Source: Phytoseiulus persimilis
Lineage: Eukaryota > Arthropoda > Arachnida > Mesostigmata > Phytoseiidae
NCBI GenBank assembly: GCA_037576195.1
Contig: CM075103.1
Span: 28,790,723-28,854,722, forward strand
DNA length: 64,000 nucleotides
Reading direction: 5' to 3'
Part shown: positions 37,169 to 46,400 of the stretch, piece by piece
Position numbering within the stretch: the first letter of the stretch is position 1
How the letters are laid out: the number at the start of each line of letters is the position of its first letter
Notes under the pieces: generated by a model
What the model was told of the DNA's origin: nothing
The model's input: only the letters and a program-made list of their open reading frames with translations
The model's database searches: none
Position numbers and translations under genes: made by a program

Positions 37169-37356
37169 TTAATTAATGAATTTAATTATTTTGAGGTTGC
37201 CCTAGGCTATTTTGGCGGCAGTGCTTCGCGGTCCTCATCCGAAATTCGACGGACGGACAGGGGGTTGCAGTTGGGGCGGGGGTGGGGCGACAACGCGGAT
37301 GGAGCGGTCGTGCGAGCGGGCGGCCTATGGGTATAGCTTATAATTAGGATAATTAG
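37169..37356. promoter_or_regulatory. Cluster of four homeodomain-type cores (candidate enhancer)
   Basis: Two cores lie within TTAATTAATGAATTTAATTA at 37169-37188 and two more in TAATTAGGATAATTAG at 37341-37356, with GC-rich sequence between. This is the densest TAATTA cluster in the window and lies about 3 kb upstream of the first coding exon. Enhancer function for the LMO4-like gene is inference from motif density and position. Confidence 0.42.
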
Positions 37357-39484
37357 AAAGGCTCTACGTCCTCGCGCGCCCCCTCCCGATCTGACGTCCC
37401 TCGCCCCTCTCCACCTCTCTGTTCAACGTATTTCGGTGTCCCTTCCTCTTTCCTCTCTCGCTCTGACGAGGTGGAAAAAGAGCAGCTGGAAGCGATGAGG
37501 ATGAGAAAAAGTTCGGCAAGCTATCGGAACGGGAAATTCCTCGACGCCGAATGCGCGCGAAATACGAATGCACGCGATGACTGGAAGCGGCCATCTTCTC
37601 TTCATCCACTAGACTTGAGCTCCGTCTTCCGGAGCGCTCGAGAGACTCTTCTGACGCATTGTCCTTCGATCAGGGAACCTGATTGAGACTCAGTTCCGAG
37701 AGGGAGCTTGTTATGGAAGGCATACTCAACGAACACGGTTACACAATAGGAATAACCAGACCGATCCTTGCGCTCGGAGCCGCTCTCATTAACAAGCGAA
37801 CGAAGTTGCAATCCCGTGCTCTCGAATGTGGAATATCAGCCGCACCTCCGAATCGAGGCAGGGACGTCAGAAAATTCGCTTTCCGAGCATCGCGTCGGAA
37901 TACCGTGAACGGTCCGCCGAACTCGATCGTTTCTTAGTGCGCCAAATTAACCGAATTTTCTGACTGTTAGTGCTCGTTACGGGTCGTTTGAATTCGGCTC
38001 GCTCAGCTCAGTTCTCTGAGCGGCTCGTGCCTTCTTGAGCGAAAACGATAACAATCTGGAGGAGAATAATCATTTAGGAGAACGATCGGCATCTCACGAC
38101 AACCGTTCGGAGCAGAAATATTTCGAGCTGAAACCGGCCTGTGTAGCCCACCTGAGCATTGCTCTTTCTCCGTTTCCAGAGGTCGACGCACTCCGGTTTC
38201 ATGGACCCCTCCAGTCGGCTGGAGTGACGGCGCGCTGCCCTGTGGAACACCCCCACTCAGCCATCCCCTAACCCCGAACCCCCAACGACCCCCCAGCTGG
38301 GATCCGTTCACACCTTCGGACTCGAGATCCTCTCCAGGTTCCGATCAATTGTCCAACATCGACCCGGCGTCCGCACCGTCGAGTCAACAGGTCCCTGGAA
38401 ACCACCACCAGTTCTATAACTTCGAAGGTGAGCCTGAAATCGATTCAAGTTTTCCACTCCCTCGAGCCCTTGAGTTGAGGATGAAGCCTGCCTTCATAAA
38501 TCCTGAGAATCCCAAGTGGAAGTCCTTTATCTAGAAAGTTCCCCGGGGTACTTCACTCTGAATGCGCTCAGGGCTGGAGCCGTATGAAATTATTCTACCA
38601 TTTCTTCCGATCTAATCGTCGAGTATTCCTACCGGTCGCATTCCGGTGGAATTCGCCCCCGTTCATTGGTCTTGCCGTGTTTCGTACTCCGAGTACCAAG
38701 TGGGCACCCTGAGAACAGCTGCTGCGATGCTCCATATATTTAGACAATATTAGAATTCCCAAGTTGCAGATTGAAGGGAAGCGAAGGGGAAAAATCGAAA
38801 GTCTATTTACACGAGATATTTGATTAATGTTCACGCACGACTGTTCCGATAGCAGCAATGTCTTTCTCTCATATTTGCCCGCTCTTCCCATCCAGTCACC
38901 CCATTTTCCAAGCTCCCAGCTGTTCGAGGAGGGAGCGAGAAAATATTGCATCGACTGCAGCAACAGAAGGGGGAGATCGAAAGGGCAGTCAACGGGAAGA
39001 AAATAGCAATACCGGCCAAAATACCCATATAACGATCTGGGATGGCGGGCTACAACGGAAGACTTGGAAGCGGGGAGGGTGGCATGTCAATGGGTCAAGG
39101 GGCGTCGAGATTCGCGAATCGCTCGGAGGGAATCGGAGACTCGGCAAGTCGTGAAAGCTTCCACCGAAAGAGAGCTGTTGAGACAAGCTTCTTCCGATTG
39201 GAAAAATAGTTTGAATATTTCTGCCCTCATCACCCACGTTTCGCAACCCTGCGAGGCAAGACAAGGAGAAAAATTCGTATTCACTCCCTCTCGCCTCCCT
39301 CGAAGTATTCTCCTCCCGTACCTGAATCTTGGAGTTTGTGTATGATTCCAGATTAAAATTTCTGTCACGATTTGGAGATGGATGGATTCAAAACACCGGG
39401 AGCCAAACAGGGGGATACGAATGGACTCCTCTCGCTCCCTCTCAAAAATATGAACCGTGAACCCCCTCCTCTATGACAGGAGTT

Positions 39485-39740
39485 AATAATTGCCCTATTT
39501 CTCCGAATATTCTGCCTGGTTTTCTCAACTGCCTCCTCTTTCCATCCCAATCTAGCCCTCCTGAAAACTTCACTCTGTCCCGTTCTATTCACCTCCTCGG
39601 AACCATTTTTCCTTCTTATCGTTCCGTGTTCTTCTTCCGTTTCCATCCTCTGCTCCCTTCTCTTCTCCTCTTTTTCCTCTCGTTTCTCGCTCACCTCTCT
39701 ATCCTTCGTTTTCTTCCTTCGATTTGCTTCTCCTAGCTCC
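39485..39740 (+). repeat. Pyrimidine-rich tract
   Basis: About 250 bp of TTCTTCC, CTCCTCTTT and TCTCGCTC runs, ending about 560 bp before the likely exon 1 acceptor. Confidence 0.65.
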
Positions 39741-40297
39741 GTCGGTTCGTCTGTCTGTCTGGCTAGCGTGCTTTTCCTCGCTCTGGAATGTCTGATTGAA
39801 CTTGACTCTTGCGTTAATTGAAAAAGTTTCTTCTGAAACCCAGCTAGATAGCATGCTCCGTTCTTTTCGTATGGCCAAGTTTTAATGCCGCTCATTCCTC
39901 TCTCTCCCCCGCATTCGCGCTCCTTTGCTTATCTGTATCGTCCCCATCCCTTCACCCTATCCTCCTCGCATGCGTGGGCTCCCTCTCACGGTGAGCCCCC
40001 TTTGTCTGAAAGCTCCACCCACCCGCATACCTCTGGCATATCATATCGAAACTTTGTTTCCGAGATCTCGAATTCACTTTGTCCTTCGGTTTCCTTCCTG
40101 TCTGACCCTCAGAGCATCGAAAATCATGAGCCGCCACTGAGAATGTGAGGTTTTCGCGGCGATCCACGCAGTCTCGATTCTGCCACTTCTGGGAGCCTTC
40201 AGATTCTGCAGAAATTCCGGATCGCCAGCCAACGACCCTCGCTCCTCGTGCTCGTGCGTTCGCAGTACTCTAAAAGGATGTTTGCTCTCGATTGCAG

Positions 40298-40356
40298 CCA
40301 GCAGCGGTCTGGGACTATCTTCGGGAGCTGGAGCGCTTCTGTCACCGCCATCTGAA
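40298..40356 (+). other. 5' part of exon 1 (5' UTR or upstream coding extension)
   Basis: TTTGCTCTCGATTGCAG at 40281-40297 is a good 3' splice site, so the exon probably begins at 40298. The frame of the LMO protein is open from here, with no stop before the first ATG at 40357. This stretch is therefore either 5' UTR or codes for an N-terminal extension (Ser/Gly/Leu-rich, SSGLGLSSGAGALLSPPSE) begun in an unidentified upstream exon. Confidence 0.5.
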
Positions 40357-40496
40357 ATGATAATGGCCCCCCACGCACACCCATCACCGACGGGCGCCCC
40401 CACGGGGGGCCTGGGCCATGCCAACCATGGAGGCGTTCAACCGTCGCCCCCTGCAAACCGACCGTGCGCGGCTTGCGGCGGCGCGATTCAAGACAG
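40357..40496 (+). CDS. LMO4: LMO4-like gene, coding exon 1
   Basis: Encodes the N-terminal tail and the first zinc knuckle of LIM1 (CAACGGAIQDR). It ends GACAG before GTGAGT, leaving AG of an arginine codon (phase 2). Its 5' boundary is probably 40298 if the upstream acceptor is used. The antisense strand carries a 229-codon open frame here, which is a shadow. Confidence 0.88.
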
Positions 40497-43400
40497 GTGA
40501 GTCGGGGTTCTGACCGGAGGTTCGAGGAAGTCACCTTGCGGCGGACAGAGCGGATGTTGCGAACAGGAGTTTCCGGTTCCGTGATTCCGTCCTGTCTTGG
40601 TGGGTGGTCAGTTCGGGAACTCCGCGAACTCGTCTTTTCGATCGATTGGCGCAACTTCTGGAGCCGCTCCGACCCGACGCCGCCCTCGCAAGTCCAAGTT
40701 GTGGGCTGCTTCCATCTTTCCACCGTGTTGCTCGGCTTTCGCACATCGCTAACAACGTCGGCGCTTGTTTTGGTCGGGGCACCAACCTGTGCAAGAGATA
40801 TTTCTGCGACAAATAGAGAGAACGCTGGGAGGATGCTTGGCAGCGAACACCCGACAAGAGCAAGAGTGTCACTGGACAAAGGCTCCAATTTGGCAAGTTT
40901 TCGCCCCTTGCGAGGTAACAGCCTTACCTCGCATCTTGCCGATCTGTTGCTCCTGTCGCGTCACCCGCTCGGTTTTGTGTCCTCAACTGTGTCTTCTCGA
41001 TCGGTGGGACAGCGTCGAGGCGTCGACGATCTCGTTCCCGCCCCAAACCACCGCCGCTCTCGGACCAACGATGGGGGCTCACGAAGGACGGCGTGTGGTT
41101 GGTAAACGCCTGAAGTAACCATGAACACGGAACCAAGAAAGAAGCACTCAGAGTCGTCGTCGCACCTCATTAGTGGACTCGCTCTTCTTATCGGGATCAT
41201 CAGTGTCGCCACTGATATCACTATCAGACACATCGCCGCCATTATGGGCCGGTGCCGGCGGTGCTTTCGATCATTTGAGAGAAAAATCTTTTCTGAAACG
41301 GACTGCTCGGCATCGTTCTCGGTCTTTATCGCTGGCCTCCACATAAATCATGGACTACACTTCCAAGAAACTCTCTCTCCCTCAACCATCAGTGCGTTTT
41401 CGCTTTGATTCGGACTTGAATCCATCCGCTGGAAGAAAGGCTGTTGTTTCGACCCAATTAAGATATCCTCTTCATGATCGGAGTCATCGTATTCGCGGAG
41501 ATAAACGTCGCCGGTCGGACGGCGCTCGTCTCCATCGAGATAAAACATTTGAGTGTTGCCAAGGACACGTCGACCTCCGCTCCTTCCCGGTGGAAGAATG
41601 GCGGAAGGAGTAAGGCATTCGGACAAGTCAATTTTTTTACACACGCGAACATATACAACGCATGGTGGCACTAGACCTTCACTACGTCTCGAAATGAACT
41701 ATTCTTTATTACATATTCAAAATCGATATCAGTTAATCACCGACCTTGAGCGAATGAGCAGCAGGTGTTCAAAAGAATGAATGGAGAGAGAGGGGTCGAT
41801 CGAGGATCGAGCTCGCGATCGATGTTGTAGCCCAGCCGCTGTATTTACGGAGAAACTAACGCTGCACGGTCATTTTTTCGCAGATATTTCCTCCATGCAA
41901 TGGATCGGTACTGGCATCATTCGTGTTTGAAATGCTCATTGTGCGCTACGCCTCTTGCCGACATCGGGACATCGTGCTTCTTCAAAAACGACATGATTCT
42001 GTGCAAGGCCGATTATGTCAGGTGAGTTGAGAGATGTGTAAGCTCGGTAGTCGGCATGACTTGATCTTTCGTTCGTGTTTTCCCTTCTGAACGCTCAGCA
42101 AACACCGGCTGCCGTTTTCAAAGAAGCGGACACCGCTGATCCCTTCTCGACTGATAGCCATACACGTCGCTCGACGCACGTATGTGGGCACGACGTGCGG
42201 AGGGGATGCAGACGCGCACCGCTCATGTGCTGTCCATGCGAGTGGTCCGTTGGTCAACTGGATACTGATCCCGATGTATATGCCGCACGAGACGAGGATG
42301 CACTTGCCGTTGGGGAGGGGAGGGGGTGGTGATCGGAGTTAGGGAGTGATGATTGCGAACCGGCGCCATAAACCGGACATGTGACAAGTATCACCAACCC
42401 CGGGAATCGAGCCCAGAGCGCAATCTGCTCCCTATGGTTGAGGGGCAGCGGTCCCGATGTCCGTTCTTTGCGATCACCGTATCGCTCTCATGGCGAAAGC
42501 AGTACCCGGGTTCCCCTCTCAGGTTCCCGAGGTCTCCAGCCGAAGCTTCCAACGACCGTTTCCATGAGCGCCTCCCTAGTTTCCATCTTCCCCCGTGTGT
42601 GCCTCTCTAACCCTTCCTCGAGCTCGCGTAATTCTTCTTGAATACCCCCTTCGTCGTGAGTGTCCTGGCCAGTTCTCCCGGTCTCGCCTTCCCGACAACC
42701 TCCCTCCCTCTCGGGCTCCCTCTTCCCTCACCCGATTCGCCCTATCGTCCTAAGTGCACTTTCAAGTTGCTGCTTTTAGAACAGTGGGGATAGGGATTGG
42801 CGTGGGGTCAATAGAAGGGCGCGGTAGGAACAGAGCGCCCGCGTTCTTTGCGCGCTTACGCAATGCATCCGTGCTGCTGACGCTACGGAGCGCCAATGGC
42901 ATTTCTTGCCCCCTCCCCTTCTCCTACGTCTCTCCATGAGTTCAACTTTGGAAGTACTCTATATCAGGATCCGATCCATCCGAGGAATTCTCTCAACCTG
43001 GGAGTCGGTCCCTTCCCCGTCCAGGTTTTGCTCTTGCTCCTCCGTTTATTCCGCTAGCCAGAACTAACTTCCCCGTTAATGCGACTGGTTATCGACGGTA
43101 TTCGGTTTCGTTTTAAAAGCGATGCTCGTGCGCGTCTTGTCGGCGCCCAGCCGTCTTTGGGGGTCCGAGGGCCCGAGGAGGGAGATGGGCAGGGGAGAAC
43201 AAGGGGATGCAGGTTTCCCTCCTCTACGACACTAAAAGCATATCCAAGTCTGCGTTCCTTCTCCCATAAGTGCATTACAACCCCTCGCCAGCCCTTCTCC
43301 TCTAGACGGGCCGCGGCGGCTGCAGCGGGCGTACACAACACTAATGTGTTCGGAGGGGAAACTTCAAGGGACGACGGAGGGAAGGAGAGCGCTCGGGCCT

Positions 43401-46400
43401 TTTAAGGGCTTTCAAAGGTGTTTCCAAGGTATTATGGCGATTAGCCCCCCAACGTCCTCAAACCCCATTTCTCTGTCCCCCGCAACTGCTCCTCAGCTCT
43501 CTGAATCTCCCCAACGCCGGTCCCTAGCTGCAGCTCAACCGGAGTGTAGATGGGCAGCCGGGGGAACTGGCAGCTAGGCACTTTACCCTTTCTGTTCCCT
43601 CCCCCAGCCCTTCTCTGAGCTTCTCACAATTGCCAAGTTTGTCCACCATAACCTCCCCCGACCGCTTGGCTCTCTGCCGTCTCCCCTCATTACCGGGCGC
43701 TCGGCACCGCCCTGCCTCTCAAGCAGCGGGTTTCCGGCGGAGCAAATTCCGGGGAAAAGGAATAGGGGAGGAAGAAGAGGGCTGGACTGCGTTTGATCGG
43801 GAATATTGTTGACTGTGCGTTAAATGGCAGCCATGCCGCGAGCATGACAGAGCTGGACGTCGAGACGCAACCTCTTGTACGTGATCTCCTGAAAATCGAG
43901 TACTCACCCTCCCTGAGAATACTCAGATTGTCTCGTTCCTGCTCCGACGCAATCTCGAGAGAGGCGGCGTAAACATGAGAGCAATCAATCGTATCGCTCG
44001 AGCGTCGAGCTCGACGGAAACGCGTGAACGAAATGTGGTGGACGTGACCACACCCTGTCGATTTATCGCAGGACGATCGACATGTACTAATTGGAAACCA
44101 GCGAGGAGGACGCCGGCTAGAGATTGTGTCTTATCAGGAACGCCGGCCAAAAGGAATAAGGTGTGGGCGAGAGGAATAGGGTTGCGAGGAGGAAACGAGA
44201 GCAGAGAGGGACGGGATAAAGGGAAGGAGGTCGAAGTGAGAGAAGTGAGCGAGTGGAGGAGCAACAACAGAAATAGGGATTGAGAGAAATAAGAGGGAGA
44301 TCCAGGGCAGCTCCGTTCCATCTTTGGTAAACATGATTATATCGGAGTAATGTGTTGAGTGCTACGAGAACATTGGGCTGGCCGGGAAAGGGGGAGGCAG
44401 ACCGAAAGGAGCTTCGGAAGGAAGAGGGGTGAGGGGATTGGCGTCGGGTGGACTCGTTCGCTCGCGGGTCGTAGCTATTGGCTGCATTGCTAGCAACAAT
44501 CCACCGCCGCCGGTTGCTTGCTGGCTAGCTGAGTGGGCTGGCTAGCTGAGTGGCGGCGGTAGCGAGCTCGAGGCAAGATGATCCCTTCTTTGCGCGCCTT
44601 TCCTCCTCCCCCAGTTCCCAGCTCCCCCCTTCCTGGGCGCCCCTCCTCCCTGAACCCCACTAACGAAAGAGTCCATTACGCCATTAACGTCTCCCTTGGT
44701 CTGTGGTCCCCTCCCCGTCTCGTCGGGCCCCGCTACTGCTTCCCGCGCCCACTCAGTACTTTCTTCTTTTGCCTTGGCGCTGTTCAGACGCTCGGCGCAG
44801 CAGCTGGACCACGATGGAAGAAGCGAGCTGACGGCAGCAGAGAACTCACTCCTTCCATCGGGGCTCTCGAATTTTCCGATTGCGCCAACCTCGCGGATCA
44901 TAGATGAATTCGCCGGAAATCGCTCCAGATTTTCTCTGATTCCATACGACCCCGACCCGGATTTTCCTCTCGGCGTATTTTCCCGGAATCCTCAGTTAGC
45001 GGCTCCCAACCAATGGGCTTCGGCAGCTTCGCCCAAAATACGTGGCCCGCTGAATAGCATGTCATTCGGCGGCTCTTGAGGAGCATGGTTCGCTGGTCGA
45101 AACGAACGAAGGCTGGTGCCTCTCTTCATTCTCCGGCGTGTTCATCCCAACTCCCCGCCTCGGTACACTCATATGGCTGGGCATGTGAGAGTTGCAAGAA
45201 AGATTCGGCGGCCGACCGATGCCTCACCACAACCGTCACCATCAACATCCAGTTCGTGTTGGTCATGCTTGTCGTGATGACCGTTGCGCTCAATTCAAAC
45301 CGGCTGGGCGTTCTCAACGCCAAGCGATTCAATAGAGCGAAATGCGGACTTTGCCAAATGGTTCCCTCTCCATGGATCGTTGTGCATCTGCCCGAGCAGA
45401 ATGCAAACGAGGAGAGCGGGTGGATGCGCAGACGTTCGGAGCGGACCTGCTGCAAATTCAGAAACCATACGTTCTCGGATTGAACTCATACGGCACTTAA
45501 TTAGGAAATGGGTTTCGATGTAAACTACCGAAGTCATGAGGGCAGAACCGGCAAGAGACATCTCCGTCGTCGCTGCTAATAGCTAGAGAGCAACAGAGGG
45601 TGAGAGCCCTGGAGGTCGGGGGGGGGAAGCAAGCGGGAGCGTGCGGAAGAGCCAAGCAACAGGGCCGAGAAAGGTGGAGGGGCCGTGAGATCAGCGATGT
45701 CAAAGCGGAGCGGACGACGAGGAAAGAAACAATTGAAAGGTGGCTCGCCATGAGGAAACGCTACGACGGCAGAACTTTGGCTGCTGATCTCGGTCGAGCA
45801 AGTAGAATAATATCTGAATTGATGGGCATACGATACGGCAGACTCCGATCCCCGGTTCTCAGACCGACGGAATGGGTAGGGGGGAACTCGAGAGAAGATT
45901 TGTTTGTGTGTTTTGTGCTGGCCGATGAGAGCTTTCTTCGTATTTGCCCACAGAAGTGCTGTCCAGGCTGCCGCTTCCTCCCGTTCTTTGGATGTGAGAG
46001 CCGAACGGACGGGTCGCTCGCTGTGATGATACAAGAGCGCAAATAAAGCTCTCTTTGCGGCCCCTCTGTTCGCCACAGTTTCGTCTATCATTACTTCATT
46101 CCACCCCTGATCTGGTGCCCGCTCCGTCTGGACCTTCCATGGACGCCAATGACGAACTCAGTGGGGACGAATAGCCTGCGGCTGGCAACCGACACTCCGA
46201 TGATAGTCCTCGTTCACGTATTAGAGCAATTATTGTCTCGTCATGTTGTGTTTGTTGTGTCGCGCACGCGGCTCCCGTCCCGGAGCGTTTGTCCTCTTAC
46301 GACACACATGCGACGTCTTCGAGGGTTTCCGCTGCTCCTGAGCTCTCCAGTGCCAGAGCGGAGGAGTCAAATTAAGAGAAGTTTTTTTTTTTGGACGAAA

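Larger units (their letters stand above)
28951..40297. other. Non-coding region, proximal part of the upstream domain
   Basis: No exon is supported. It contains a purine tract at 30530-30660, 4-nt-period patches at 32818, 33915, 35681 and 35941, a dense AT-rich island at 37169-37356, and a pyrimidine tract at 39485-39740. Its right end, GCTCTCGATTGCAG at 40284-40297, looks like a 3' splice site, so at least the last part is probably the intron before the first coding exon. Confidence 0.5.

Noticed and set aside
40390-40408. GCGCCCCCACGGGG as a CTCF site
   Set aside because: The second half departs from the consensus and the sequence is explained by Gly/Pro/Ala codons of exon 1.
40199-40888. 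229-codon open frame on the minus strand over exon 1
   Set aside because: It is antisense to a clear LIM-encoding exon, runs into intron 1, and has no recognisable domain: a shadow of GC-rich coding sequence.
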